Below are positions 33,543-43,211 of a stretch of DNA of 64,000 nt, one piece after another (the first letter of the stretch is position 1; each line of letters begins with the position of its first letter). A program made the translations under genes and the position numbers. This DNA comes from Sideroxydans sp. (lineage in GTDB: Bacteria > Pseudomonadota > Gammaproteobacteria > Burkholderiales > Gallionellaceae), in contig JAGXGC010000004.1 in the NCBI GenBank assembly GCA_024636935.1, positions 188,762 to 252,761 on the forward strand. The letters are read 5' to 3'. Under the pieces are notes generated by a model. It was not told where the DNA came from. It saw nothing but the letters and a program-made list of their open reading frames with translations, and searched no databases.

Positions 33543-36248
33543 ATGGCGACTACAGATAGCGATCCAGTCCCAATCACCCACCTCGACATCGTGCGAGTCG
33601 TAACGCTTTACGCAATCTTCGCAGGATTATGGATTCTGCTTTCGGACGAGATCATCGGCTGGGTATTCACTGCCCCACTCTCTTCCCACCTTGCACAAAG
33701 TTTAAAAGGTCTATTCTTCGTCGGCATCACATCCGCCCTACTCTACCTTCTGTTGAACAGGGGGCTGAAGCCCCAAGACGCCTCCAACACATTCAAACTC
33801 AAAGCTAGTCTGCTGCCTTGGCCGGCTTGGCAACTCTACCTATTGGCCGCGATCCTGCCACTGATAACGCTGCTGTTGCGAAACGACATCGCGCCCTTGT
33901 TCAATGATCGTCCGTTGATGATCTTGTTCATGCTACCCATTCTGGTTGCAGCCATCGTCGGCGGCCTAGGGCCTGGGTTGCTTGCCACGCTGATATCAGC
34001 CTTCGTACTAGAAATCTATGTCCTTAGCCCTCTCGATGAGCTTGAAGTGTTTCATACCGCGGACATGCTTCAACTTGGCATCCTTGTGATCAACGGTATT
34101 TTGGTGAGCCTGCTCAGCATGATGTTGCATCAAGCACGCTACCGGGCTGAACTGGCACGCAGTCAGGCAGAAAACGACCTAAGCAATCAGCAGCATCTTT
34201 CCATATTGTTGAACGCAATCACCGATGGCTCGACCGATGCGATCTTTGCCAAAGACCTGCAAGGGCGATACCTCTTGTTCAATCATGCTGCCGAGCAGTT
34301 CGTTGGCAAACCGGCCGCCGAAGTGCTTGGCAAAGACGACACCAGCCTCTTTCCACCTGAGAATGCCGCAATAGTCATGCAAGCCGATCAGCGTGTGATC
34401 GATGAGAACCACATCATCACCGATGAAGAAGAGCTGAGGACGACGGATGGCACCACCTTCTTCCTTGCCACCAAAGGCCCACTACATAATGCGAATGGCA
34501 AGGTGATCGGCATTTTCGGCATCTCGCGCGATATCACTTACCTAAAGAAGAATGAGCTGAAGATGCGCGAGCAGCGCGACTTCGCCGAGACCTTGATCGA
34601 TACCGCGCGAGTCATTGTTCTAGTGCTCGACTGTGAGGGGCGCATCGTTCGCTTCAACCCCTATCTGGAGCAACTCAGTGGTTGGACGCTGGACGAAATG
34701 CAAGGTAGGGACTGGTTCGACAACTTCCTCCCCCCTGACAAGCGAGATGTTGATCGGAAAATTTTCAAGTCGGCGATTGATGACATCCAGACCAGCGGCA
34801 ACATTGATAAGTTACTTACTCGCGATGGTGAATTAATTACCATCGAATGGTATGACAAGACGCTCAAGGATGCGGACGGAAAAACCACCGGATTGTTGGC
34901 GATCGGCATGAACATCACGCAGCGCATACAAGCTGAAGAGCAGATACACACTCTGGCCTTCTACGACAATCTGACCGGCCTGCCCAATCGCACCCTGCTG
35001 CTGGATCGTATAGGCATGATATTGCCGATTGCCATACGCCAGCGACGTCATGATGCCTTACTACTGATCAACATCGACCGCTTCAAAACAGTCAATGACG
35101 TCAGCGGACAAAACGTTGGTGACGAATTACTCAAAGCTGTCGGGGTAAGGTTGAGCGAGATCATGCGCGAAGGCGATGTATTGGCACGACTCTCAGGGGA
35201 CGAATTCGCCATCCTGCTGCCAGACCTTTCCAAGCAGACACATGTTGCGGCGCACCAATCCATGCATGTGGCGGAAAAGATCAATTACAGCATGCGTGAA
35301 CCGCTGAGACTAGGAGACGAAGAATTCGCACTCACTGTCAGCATCGGCATCGCGCTATTCCCCCTGCAAAGCGGTGATGATTCCGCCCTCGACATCCTGC
35401 GCCGCGCCAACACGGCATTGCACCAATCCAAGACCGCAGGTGGAGGAAATAGCTCACTGTTCGAACACAGCATGGACGAGATGACCAAGCAGCGCTTCCA
35501 GATCGAACGCGAACTACGCCAAGCCATCCCTGCCGGACAATTACGCTTGTACCTGCAACCGCAAGTGGATGCCTCCGGCAAGACCGTTGGTGCCGAAGCA
35601 CTGGTGCGCTGGCAACATCCGGAACGCGGTCTGGTGGCTCCCGGCATGTTCATCCCAGTGGCTGAAGAATCCGACCTTATCATCGAGATTGGAGAATGGG
35701 TGATGGCTGAGGTATGCAAACTGCTCACGCATGAGGCATTACAAGGTCGCCCCTTCCGCATCGCGGTCAACATCAGTCCGCGCCAATTCCGACAGGCTGA
35801 CTTCGTGAGCTGGGTAAAAGACTCACTCTCAGCCACAGGCGCAGAGCCTACACATCTGACCATCGAAGTGACTGAAGGTGTGGTGATCGACAACGTGGGA
35901 AGTGTGATCGCCAAGATGAATGAACTGGCAGTGTCCGGCATCCACTTCTCGGTGGATGATTTTGGCACCGGCTATTCTTCGTTGTCTTACCTGAAGCGCC
36001 TGCCCATCCACGAACTCAAGATAGACAAGACCTTTGTGCAGGATGCCCCCTCCGACCCGGACGGTGCTGCTTTGATCGATTCGATCCTGGCGGTTGCTAA
36101 GCACATGCACTTGAAGGTCGTAGCAGAAGGTGTGGAGACACAAGAACAGGCCGACTTCCTCAACCAGCGCGGAGACGTCATCCATCAAGGCTATCTATTC
36201 GGCCGTCCCGAGCCTGCTGAAAAAGTACTGGCGTCTCTATCTAACTAA
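33543..36248 (+). CDS. membrane-bound PAS-PAS-GGDEF-EAL protein
   Basis: A 901-residue c-di-GMP enzyme. N-terminal helices precede a KdpD-like four-helix DUF4118 segment (PLITLLLRNDI to DMLQLGILVINGILV), then two PAS domains (residues about 230-480), a GGDEF domain with active-site SGDEF at 551 and an inhibitory-site RxxD (REGD) five residues before it. The EAL domain has E685-A-L, DDFGTGYSSL and the usual catalytic acidic residues. A bifunctional synthase/phosphodiesterase is possible. ATG 33543 is chosen; codons upstream in frame run through the attR region and code for a low-complexity extension. The island therefore ends 12 bp before its start, so its original promoter has probably been replaced. 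Confidence 0.9.
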   Translation: MATTDSDPVPITHLDIVRVVTLYAIFAGLWILLSDEIIGWVFTAPLSSHLAQSLKGLFFVGITSALLYLLLNRGLKPQDASNTFKLKASLLPWPAWQLYLLAAILPLITLLLRNDIAPLFNDRPLMILFMLPILVAAIVGGLGPGLLATLISAFVLEIYVLSPLDELEVFHTADMLQLGILVINGILVSLLSMMLHQARYRAELARSQAENDLSNQQHLSILLNAITDGSTDAIFAKDLQGRYLLFNHAAEQFVGKPAAEVLGKDDTSLFPPENAAIVMQADQRVIDENHIITDEEELRTTDGTTFFLATKGPLHNANGKVIGIFGISRDITYLKKNELKMREQRDFAETLIDTARVIVLVLDCEGRIVRFNPYLEQLSGWTLDEMQGRDWFDNFLPPDKRDVDRKIFKSAIDDIQTSGNIDKLLTRDGELITIEWYDKTLKDADGKTTGLLAIGMNITQRIQAEEQIHTLAFYDNLTGLPNRTLLLDRIGMILPIAIRQRRHDALLLINIDRFKTVNDVSGQNVGDELLKAVGVRLSEIMREGDVLARLSGDEFAILLPDLSKQTHVAAHQSMHVAEKINYSMREPLRLGDEEFALTVSIGIALFPLQSGDDSALDILRRANTALHQSKTAGGGNSSLFEHSMDEMTKQRFQIERELRQAIPAGQLRLYLQPQVDASGKTVGAEALVRWQHPERGLVAPGMFIPVAEESDLIIEIGEWVMAEVCKLLTHEALQGRPFRIAVNISPRQFRQADFVSWVKDSLSATGAEPTHLTIEVTEGVVIDNVGSVIAKMNELAVSGIHFSVDDFGTGYSSLSYLKRLPIHELKIDKTFVQDAPSDPDGAALIDSILAVAKHMHLKVVAEGVETQEQADFLNQRGDVIHQGYLFGRPEPAEKVLASLSN

Positions 36249-37285
36249 ACTACCGAAACACGCGCCGCTCCGGCAGTCATCTCACCAACCACTGCCGCTT
36301 GCGCAAAGCCTGCTGCACGGAAACCCGCCAACACAGCTTCCACGCCTTCCGGCGCGACCGATACCAGCAAGCCCCCGCTGGTCTGCGGATCGGCAACCAG
36401 TTGACGTTGCCATTCCGGCAGTCCTTCCGCGAAATCCACCTCGTGCCCGTAGCTCGCCAAATTGCGTGCGATGGCACCGGCTACGATGCCCTGCTGCACC
36501 AGTGGTAATGCCTCAGACAAAGTAGGGACCTGATCAAAGCGCACCGTTGCACCCAGATTGGAACCGCGACAGATCTCCAGCAGATGACCCAATAGACCAA
36601 ACCCAGTCACATCGGTCAAAGCATGCACATCCGGCATCGCTGCCAGTTCGCTGCCCACGCGATTCAGCTTGGTCGTGGTCTCTATCATCTGGGCATATCC
36701 CGCTTCGCTCAGCATCTCTTTCTTCATCGCCGCAGCCAGCACACCAACCCCAAGGCCTTTGCCTAGGATCAATACATCACCCTCGCGTGCCGAACTGTTC
36801 TTCTTCACATGATCGGGATGGACGATGCCGAGCGCGACCAGTCCGTATATCGGTTCCGGCGCATCGATGGAATGGCCGCCCGCGATGGGGATACCAGCAT
36901 CACGACAGACCGACTCACCACCTTCCAGAATTCGGCGGATGGTTTCCGGCTGCAACTTGTCGATAGGCATACCTACGATGGCCAGTGCCATGATGGGGGT
37001 GCCACCCATGGCATACACATCGGAGATGGCGTTGGTGGCCGCGATACGCCCGAAATCGAAGGCATCGTCGACGATAGGCATGAAGAAATCGGTGGTGGCG
37101 ATGATCGCCTGCTGATCGTTCAAACGATAAACCGCCGCATCGTCACTGCTCTCGATCCCCACCAGCAGGTCGGGGAAAGGCATCGCATGTTTGTTCTTGC
37201 CAAGGATCTCCTGCAACAAGCCCGGAGCTATTTTGCAGCCGCATCCGCCGCCGTGCGACAATCGGGTCAATTTCACTTCAGACAT
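36245..37285 (-). CDS. selD: selenide, water dikinase
   Basis: A 346-residue cytoplasmic enzyme. It makes selenophosphate from selenide and ATP, the selenium donor for tRNA 2-selenouridine and selenocysteine. The N-terminal glycine-rich loop SHGGGCGCKIAP carries the active-site cysteine (no UGA selenocysteine codon here), followed by KHAMPFPDLLVG, DDAAVYRL and PKT-like binding residues in the AIRS fold. AGGAG lies 6 bp before ATG 37285. It is divergent from selU, with only 17 bp between the two start codons, and its stop overlaps that of the GGDEF-EAL gene by two bases on the other strand. Confidence 0.95.
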   Translation of the reverse strand: MSEVKLTRLSHGGGCGCKIAPGLLQEILGKNKHAMPFPDLLVGIESSDDAAVYRLNDQQAIIATTDFFMPIVDDAFDFGRIAATNAISDVYAMGGTPIMALAIVGMPIDKLQPETIRRILEGGESVCRDAGIPIAGGHSIDAPEPIYGLVALGIVHPDHVKKNSSAREGDVLILGKGLGVGVLAAAMKKEMLSEAGYAQMIETTTKLNRVGSELAAMPDVHALTDVTGFGLLGHLLEICRGSNLGATVRFDQVPTLSEALPLVQQGIVAGAIARNLASYGHEVDFAEGLPEWQRQLVADPQTSGGLLVSVAPEGVEAVLAGFRAAGFAQAAVVGEMTAGAARVSVV

Positions 37286-37302
37286 CTTTACTCCTACCGC
37301 AC

Positions 37303-38355
37303 ATGTTATTCAAAACCGCGAACCTATCACAGCTCGCCTCATTTGACGAAATCATCGATGTGCGAACACCTGCAGAATTCGCGGACGATCACATCCCCGG
37401 TGCTATCAATTGTCCCGTACTGTCGAACGAAGAGCGCGTCACTGTCGGCACCTTGTACAAACAGGTTTCGCCTTTCGAAGCACGCAAGGTCGGTGCAGCG
37501 CTGATCTCTAGGAACATCGCCCATCATCTTGAAACACTCTTTATAGACAAACCTAAGTCTTGGAAGCCAATGATCTATTGCTGGCGCGGCGGACAGCGCA
37601 GCGGTGCGATGAGCATCATCATGGCCCAGGTCGGCTGGGCCGCGCACAAGCTGGAGGGTGGCTACAAGACCTATCGACGTGACGTACTGGACAAGTTGGA
37701 AACACTACCTGCCAGCTTCCGTTTCCGCGTCATCTGCGGCCCGACCGGTTCGGGGAAAAGTCGCTTGCTGGATGCGTTGACCGCAAAAGGCGCACAGGTG
37801 CTAGACCTTGAAGGACTGGCCAATCATCGCGGTTCAGTGTTGGGTAGCTTTCCATCGCAAGGCCAGCCATCACCCAAATCATTCGAGACAGCACTGGTGC
37901 AAGCCATGAGCAAGTTGGATCCGGCGCGCCCGGTGTTCATTGAAGCCGAAAGCAGCAAGATCGGCCGCCTCACCGTACCTTCAACCTTGATAACAGCCAT
38001 GCACAGCAGTGAATGCGTATTGCTGGAAACCACGCGTGAAGCCCGCATCGCCTTGCTGATGGAGGAATATCAACACTTCATCAATGATCACGCGACGCTG
38101 ATCAAGAAGATCGAGATCCTAAAGCCCTTCCACGGCGCAAAGAAGATCGAGCAATGGACGCAACTGATACAGGAAGGAAAGTTTGACACCTTTGTCGATG
38201 AGTTGCTGGCACTGCACTACGATCCAGGCTATTTGCGCTCACTCGGCAATCACTATGGCGATATGCAGAATGCCAAGTTGCTCTCACTGACAGATACCGC
38301 ATCACCCACTATGCGACAGGCTGCAAGTGAACTGTTGCAAGCGGCTAGCATTTGA
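37303..38355 (+). CDS. selU: tRNA 2-selenouridine synthase
   Basis: A 350-residue enzyme (SelU/MnmH). It replaces the sulfur of 2-thiouridine at tRNA position 34 by selenium, via a geranyl intermediate, using selenophosphate from SelD. The rhodanese domain has the reactive cysteine in IYCWRGGQRSG (about residue 89), and the C-terminal P-loop domain shows GPTGSGKSR. No SD is visible before ATG 37303, and the start lies 17 bp from the selD start. The two genes are thus divergent with no room for separate promoters between them, so at least one promoter must overlap the other gene. Confidence 0.95.
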   Translation: MLFKTANLSQLASFDEIIDVRTPAEFADDHIPGAINCPVLSNEERVTVGTLYKQVSPFEARKVGAALISRNIAHHLETLFIDKPKSWKPMIYCWRGGQRSGAMSIIMAQVGWAAHKLEGGYKTYRRDVLDKLETLPASFRFRVICGPTGSGKSRLLDALTAKGAQVLDLEGLANHRGSVLGSFPSQGQPSPKSFETALVQAMSKLDPARPVFIEAESSKIGRLTVPSTLITAMHSSECVLLETTREARIALLMEEYQHFINDHATLIKKIEILKPFHGAKKIEQWTQLIQEGKFDTFVDELLALHYDPGYLRSLGNHYGDMQNAKLLSLTDTASPTMRQAASELLQAASI

Positions 38356-38583
38356 CTAGCCCCCTCAGGGGCGGGCCTTGCATGGCTCATCCCTTAACCA
38401 TACCGACTAAATCCAACTTTTAAAACATGGGTTTACTTGCGCTCCATCTTCATGATTAAGGCACTAAAATAGCTATATTCGATGCTTTAGTTTCAAAAAA
38501 TAAGCTTTAGTATCCGATCATGCCACCAAGGTTTTTCTTATAGAGCCGTTAACTGCTACCCAATTTCAAGAAAAGAGGCTTGC

Positions 38584-40698
38584 ATGCGCAATAACCAACC
38601 AGTCACCGGTCGTGAACATCCCTTCCCACAAGGGCAAACACTCATCTCCTACACGAACGCCAAGGGCCAGATAACCCGCGCCAACGATGCATTCGTAGAA
38701 CTTTCAGGCTTCACGCGGGAAGAATTGATGGGGCAGCCGCACAACATCGTACGTCATCCGGATATGCCACCGGAAGCCTTCCGCGACATGTGGGACACCA
38801 TCAAGAATGGCCGCCCTTGGACTGGCTTGGTGAAGAATCGTCGCAAGAATGGCGACCATTACTGGGTGCGCGCTTATGCTTCCCCATTGGCTGATGGATC
38901 AGGTTATGTGTCAGTACGTGTCGCCCCTTCTCGTCAGGATATAAGTGCCGCTGAAGGCTTATATGCCAAGATGCAAACAAACGACCACATCAAGTTGGAT
39001 GAAGGTCAAGTCGTCCATCATTCTGTCTTCTCAAGTCTGACTTCTTTATTCAGCCATACGCGCATCGTCACTCGCATGTGGTTGCTTTCCCTCACCGGTT
39101 TGCTTGGATTCACCTTGGCCATTGGTCTGGGCTGGTACGGCATAGGCCAGACTGAGGCCAGCCTGAAGTCCGTGTATGAGGATAGAGCCATCCCCATGTA
39201 TGACCTAGCGATGATCGATTCCAAGATTCGCGAAAACTATAACGACCTCACTCTATCCTTCCAGCATGATCCGACGAACCCCATCTCCACACTGCATGGT
39301 CACCCAGTCACCCAGCATCTGGATGCGGTCAACAAGCGCAAAGAAGAGATCAATGCTTTGTGGCAGAAGTACATGGCCACCTATCTGACCGAGGTAGAGA
39401 AGAAACTCGCTGGCGAAGTCGATAGCCGCCGTTCCGAATGGCAGAGCAAGATCGCTGAAACTGTCAATACCTTGAAGCAGAACAACTACAGTCGTGATGC
39501 CCTGCAAAACCTGCTCAAAGCCGGGCGTGAAGAGCGCATAGCTTTCCATGAGGCATTGGACAAGTTGATCGTATATCAGACCGATGTCGCGAAAACCGAG
39601 TACGAGAATGCCGTTCATAATTCAGAGCTGGATCATCTGCTCTTCACTATCCTGCTCGCTGTCGGCACTCTGGGTATGCTGTCGCAATCCTGGTCCATCA
39701 TCCGCAGAGTCAGGAACGGACTTCAGGCTTCCATTGATGCTGCGAATTCAATCGCATCGGGAGACCTCACCAGACCGCTTCCCGCTGCAAGTAAGGACGA
39801 ACTGGGTGATCTGGTTGCATCCTTATCAGTCATGCGCAACAACCTGCACGAATTGATCGCCAATGTACGAGAAGGCATCACCGCGCTGAACCAGACTTCT
39901 AGCAGCGTCTCAAAATCTGCACACAGCAGCTCAAAAGTGACAGAGATGCAATCCGAGGCCGCCTCTGGCATGGCCGCCGCGATGGAGGAACTATCTGTCT
40001 CCATCGATCAGGTCAGCGAACACGCCAAAGATGCGCATCAAGTCAGCCAGACTTCTAGCAAGCAGGCCAACGAAGGTGGCAGCATCATCCAAAGTACCGC
40101 CGGCGAAATGGAGAAGATCGCCACCGCGGTGAACAATGTCGCGGAAACCATTCGCAACTTGGAAGGTTACTCCGAGCAGATTTCCAGCATCGTCAACAGC
40201 ATCCGTGAGATTGCCGACCAGACCAACCTGCTCGCCCTCAACGCAGCCATCGAAGCCGCTCGCGCCGGCGAGCAAGGTCGAGGTTTCGCAGTTGTTGCCG
40301 ACGAAGTACGCAAATTGGCTGAACGTACTGCGATCTCGACCAAAGAGATCAGCGGCATGATTGGCAAGATCCAAGATGGCACCAAACTGGCTGCACAGGA
40401 GATGGACATCAGCGTCAAGCGCGTCAGTGAAGGTGTTGGATTGGCTCGTCAGGCCGGCACTTCGGTGAGCAGCATCAGCGAAGCAGCGCAGCATGCTGCC
40501 CGTGCCGTAGATGACATCACCTCAGCCATACAAGAACAGTCTCTGGCAGCACGCGACATCGCGGAGCGTATCGAAAAGATCGCCCGAGGTACCGAGGAGA
40601 ACAGTTTGGCTTCGTCACAGACCGCTACATCTGCACAGCAGATGACAGAACTCAGCAAGCAACTGGACGAATTGGCTGCTCGTTTCCGTATCGCTTAA
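38584..40698 (+). CDS. Aer-like methyl-accepting chemotaxis protein with PAS domain
   Basis: A 704-residue chemoreceptor. Residues 15-130 are an Aer-type PAS domain ([40 protein letters not shown]), which in Aer holds FAD and senses redox state. A transmembrane helix at about 160 and a Tar-like four-helix periplasmic domain follow, then a second helix near 351, HAMP to about 425, and the signalling hairpin whose tip [21 protein letters not shown] lies near 541. The combination of cytosolic redox PAS and a periplasmic four-helix domain is less common than either alone. GAGG lies upstream of the ATG. Repeated GCTTTAGT words in the leader could be control sites. The strong terminator at 40716 ends the gene. 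Confidence 0.93.
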   Translation: MRNNQPVTGREHPFPQGQTLISYTNAKGQITRANDAFVELSGFTREELMGQPHNIVRHPDMPPEAFRDMWDTIKNGRPWTGLVKNRRKNGDHYWVRAYASPLADGSGYVSVRVAPSRQDISAAEGLYAKMQTNDHIKLDEGQVVHHSVFSSLTSLFSHTRIVTRMWLLSLTGLLGFTLAIGLGWYGIGQTEASLKSVYEDRAIPMYDLAMIDSKIRENYNDLTLSFQHDPTNPISTLHGHPVTQHLDAVNKRKEEINALWQKYMATYLTEVEKKLAGEVDSRRSEWQSKIAETVNTLKQNNYSRDALQNLLKAGREERIAFHEALDKLIVYQTDVAKTEYENAVHNSELDHLLFTILLAVGTLGMLSQSWSIIRRVRNGLQASIDAANSIASGDLTRPLPAASKDELGDLVASLSVMRNNLHELIANVREGITALNQTSSSVSKSAHSSSKVTEMQSEAASGMAAAMEELSVSIDQVSEHAKDAHQVSQTSSKQANEGGSIIQSTAGEMEKIATAVNNVAETIRNLEGYSEQISSIVNSIREIADQTNLLALNAAIEAARAGEQGRGFAVVADEVRKLAERTAISTKEISGMIGKIQDGTKLAAQEMDISVKRVSEGVGLARQAGTSVSSISEAAQHAARAVDDITSAIQEQSLAARDIAERIEKIARGTEENSLASSQTATSAQQMTELSKQLDELAARFRIA

Positions 40699-40715
40699 AG
40701 AAGCATCAGAAGAAT

Positions 40716-40742
40716 GCCCGCCGCGAACCGGCGGGCTTTTTT
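40716..40742 (+). terminator. rho-independent terminator of the chemoreceptor gene
   Basis: An 8-bp stem GCCCGCCG / CGGCGGGC with loop CGAAC, then TTTTTT, 17 bp after the stop. The run of Ts overlaps the stop codon of alr on the other strand. Confidence 0.88.
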
Positions 40743-41808
40743 ACGCCCCGACTACCGGTACGCGCGGTGTCAGCGCGCACAGCAATTCGTAGCTGATGGT
40801 ACCGGCAGCACGTGCAACCTCGTCGATCGGCATACCTTCACCCCACAGCACCACGCGACTGCCCACGCGCGCATCCGGCAATGCACTCAGATCGACACCC
40901 AGCATGTCCATCGACACCCGTCCCAAAGTCCGCGTGCGTTTTCCATCCACCAGAATAGGCGTACCGGTAGCCGCATGGCGCGGGTAACCATCGGCATAAC
41001 CGCAAGCCACGGTTCCGATGCGCATGGCACGTTCCGCACAGAAGAAGGTGGCTCCGTAGCCGACCGCATCGCCCGCCTTGATCTCGCGCACCGAAATGAT
41101 CTCACTGCTCAGCGTCATCACCGGCTGTAAGCCCAACGATTCCGCACTGACATCGGCGAATGGCGAACTGCCATAGAGCATGATGCCGGGACGCACCCAA
41201 TCGCCATGCGCTACAGGATGACGCAGGATAGCCGCAGAGTTGGCCAGCGAACGAGGAAGTCGATGATTGGCGGTGAGTTGTTCGAACAGACTGAGTTGCG
41301 TCATTACACCGGGTGCCTCGTCAGCTAGTGCGAAGTGGGTCATCAACGTGACATCGCGCACTGCGCGATGCGACTTCAACCTTTCCATCACAGCGGGGAA
41401 TTCCTGCGCCGAAAAACCAAGTCGATTCATGCCGCTATTGATCTTAAGCCACACCGAGAGCCCATTCTTGCGCGGGTATGCTTCCAGCCATTCGATCTGC
41501 TGATGATTGTGGATCACAGTCGTCAACTCGTATTCGGCCAGAAGCGGCAATTCCTCGCGAGAGAAGAACCCTTCCAGCAACAGGATAGGTTGGCGAAAAC
41601 CGGCATCGCGTAATTGCACCGCATCACGCACCTCAAGCAAGGCAAATCCATCCGCCTCATGCAAAGCCTGTGCTGCCTGCAACAGACCGTGACCGTAAGC
41701 ATTGGCTTTCACCACCGCCATCACGCGCGCGGAGGACGCACGACGCACCACGCGCAGATTGTTGCGCAATGCCGAAAGGTCTATGTGAGCTTGAATAGGG
41801 CGTGACAT
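40741..41808 (-). CDS. alr: alanine racemase
   Basis: A 355-residue PLP enzyme. It makes D-alanine for peptidoglycan. The PLP-binding lysine sits in VMAVVKANAYGHG near residue 35, the second catalytic base, tyrosine, in AVGYGATFFC, and the C-terminal beta domain shows GRVSMDMLGVDLS. Length and order match the proteobacterial Alr family. The start codon overlaps the first in-frame ATG of the next region on the opposite strand, but the lplT start is more likely at 41957. The gene ends on the terminator of the convergent chemoreceptor gene. Confidence 0.95.
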   Translation of the reverse strand: MSRPIQAHIDLSALRNNLRVVRRASSARVMAVVKANAYGHGLLQAAQALHEADGFALLEVRDAVQLRDAGFRQPILLLEGFFSREELPLLAEYELTTVIHNHQQIEWLEAYPRKNGLSVWLKINSGMNRLGFSAQEFPAVMERLKSHRAVRDVTLMTHFALADEAPGVMTQLSLFEQLTANHRLPRSLANSAAILRHPVAHGDWVRPGIMLYGSSPFADVSAESLGLQPVMTLSSEIISVREIKAGDAVGYGATFFCAERAMRIGTVACGYADGYPRHAATGTPILVDGKRTRTLGRVSMDMLGVDLSALPDARVGSRVVLWGEGMPIDEVARAAGTISYELLCALTPRVPVVGA

Positions 41809-41956
41809 GGATGCTCTACAGTGGAGAAAAAGTGTTGCGAATGATAGCAGGCCTCTCTTTCCACCTGCCCCGAAAAGTGCTGTGAATATTCAGAATTTAA
41901 CAATCCCGCAAGAAGTTTCATGTTATAAAACCGAGTCACTCCAACTTATATCCATC

Positions 41957-43183
41957 GTGAATCGCGGCTTCTACACCATCCTCGCAGCGCAGTTCTTCAG
42001 TGCGCTTGCCGACAATGCATTGCTGTTCGCCGCTATCGCACTACTGAAAGAACTCGCCTCACCCAACTGGCATACGCCGGTGCTGCAACAGTTCTTCATC
42101 TTCTCCTATATCCTGCTTGCCCCCTTCGTCGGTGCCTTCGCCGACTCGCTGCCCAAAGGGCGCGTGATGTTCATCAGCAACCTGATCAAGCTCACTGGCT
42201 GCATCGCCATGCTGTTCGGCATGCACCCCCTGCTCGCCTACGGCTTGGTCGGCTTGGGGGCGGCGACCTATTCGCCCGCGAAATACGGCATCCTGACCGA
42301 GTACCTACCGCCCGGCCAGTTGGTGAAGGCCAATAGCTGGATGGAAGGCCTCACCGTCGCCGCCATCGTGTTGGGCGCAGTGATAGGCGGCATCCTTATC
42401 TCGCCCACCATGTTCGGACCGATGGTCGAATCCATGCATGTCCCGCTGCTGGAGAGCGTCCCCAAGTTCGCTATCACCATCATCGTGCTGCTCTATGTGA
42501 TCGCGGCCGTGTTCAACTTGTACATCCCGCGCGTTCCCATTGAACATAAACCGCTGAGCCGCAACCCCATCGCGCTCACCCAAGAATTTTGGCACTGCTT
42601 CAAACTGCTGTGGAAAGATCCGCTGGGTCAGGTCTCGCTTGCGGTCACCACACTGTTCTGGGGTGCAGGCGCGACGCTGCGCCTGTTGCTGATCGGCTGG
42701 GCGGCGGTGGCACTCAACTACGACATCGGCCAAGCCGCTCAACTCACCGCATGGTTCGCCATCGGCATCGCCATCGGCTCGGTGCTGGCCGCGCGCTACA
42801 TCAAGCTTGAACATTCGGTGAACGTTCTGCCGGTCGGCATCGCCATGGGTTTTGCTGTGCTGCTGATGATTCCGATCAGCAATAGCATACTGGCAGTGCT
42901 GCTGCTGATCGCGATGGGGGCGATGGGCGGATTCTTCGTGGTGCCGATGAATGCATTGCTGCAACACCGTGGTCACCTGCTGATGGGTGCGGGTCGCTCC
43001 ATCGCGGTGCAAAACTTCAACGAGAACATCAGCATCTTCGCCATGCTCGGACTTTACGCCTTGATGGAAAAGATGGAGCTGCACATCTTCTTCATCCTAG
43101 TGGTATTCGCGCTCATCCTCTCCGGCGCGATGAGCCTGCTGTACAAGAAACACCGCCACGACCAGGATAGCGGCGCGATGTGA
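41957..43183 (+). CDS. lplT: lysophospholipid transporter LplT
   Basis: A 408-residue MFS-type inner-membrane protein with the LplT signature at the N-terminus: FYTILAAQFFSALADNALLFAAIALL, then APFVGAFADSLPKGRVMF and PAKYGILTEYLPPGQLVKANSW. LplT flips lysophosphatidylethanolamine back to the inner leaflet for re-acylation. The start is uncertain: I favour GTG 41957 (NRGFYT, the family N-terminus) over ATG 41807, whose 50 extra codons do not look like protein. The gene is divergent from alr, and the 148-bp gap between is likely its promoter region. An acyltransferase partner (Aas) is not next to it here. Confidence 0.88.
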   Translation: MNRGFYTILAAQFFSALADNALLFAAIALLKELASPNWHTPVLQQFFIFSYILLAPFVGAFADSLPKGRVMFISNLIKLTGCIAMLFGMHPLLAYGLVGLGAATYSPAKYGILTEYLPPGQLVKANSWMEGLTVAAIVLGAVIGGILISPTMFGPMVESMHVPLLESVPKFAITIIVLLYVIAAVFNLYIPRVPIEHKPLSRNPIALTQEFWHCFKLLWKDPLGQVSLAVTTLFWGAGATLRLLLIGWAAVALNYDIGQAAQLTAWFAIGIAIGSVLAARYIKLEHSVNVLPVGIAMGFAVLLMIPISNSILAVLLLIAMGAMGGFFVVPMNALLQHRGHLLMGAGRSIAVQNFNENISIFAMLGLYALMEKMELHIFFILVVFALILSGAMSLLYKKHRHDQDSGAM

Positions 43184-43189
43184 TTTGAT

Positions 43190-43211
43190 GCGATAGCTGT
43201 TCGGCTATCGC
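43190..43211. terminator. hairpin between convergent lplT and ggt
   Basis: GCGATAGC (43190-43197) and GCTATCGC (43204-43211) form an 8-bp stem with a 6-base loop, 7 bp after the lplT stop and directly after the ggt stop on the other strand. There is no strong T-run, so termination by it is likely but not certain. Confidence 0.45.

Noticed and set aside
36245..37285. Selenocysteine codon in selD
   Set aside because: The active-site position is encoded as cysteine in GGGCGCKI; there is no in-frame TGA.
41807..41956. lplT start at ATG 41807
   Set aside because: The 50 extra residues do not resemble the LplT family, and this ATG overlaps the alr start on the other strand.
42305..43084. 259-codon minus-strand frame opposite lplT, rich in His and Gln
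   Set aside because: The composition is that of an antisense shadow of a membrane protein gene, and it has no start signal.
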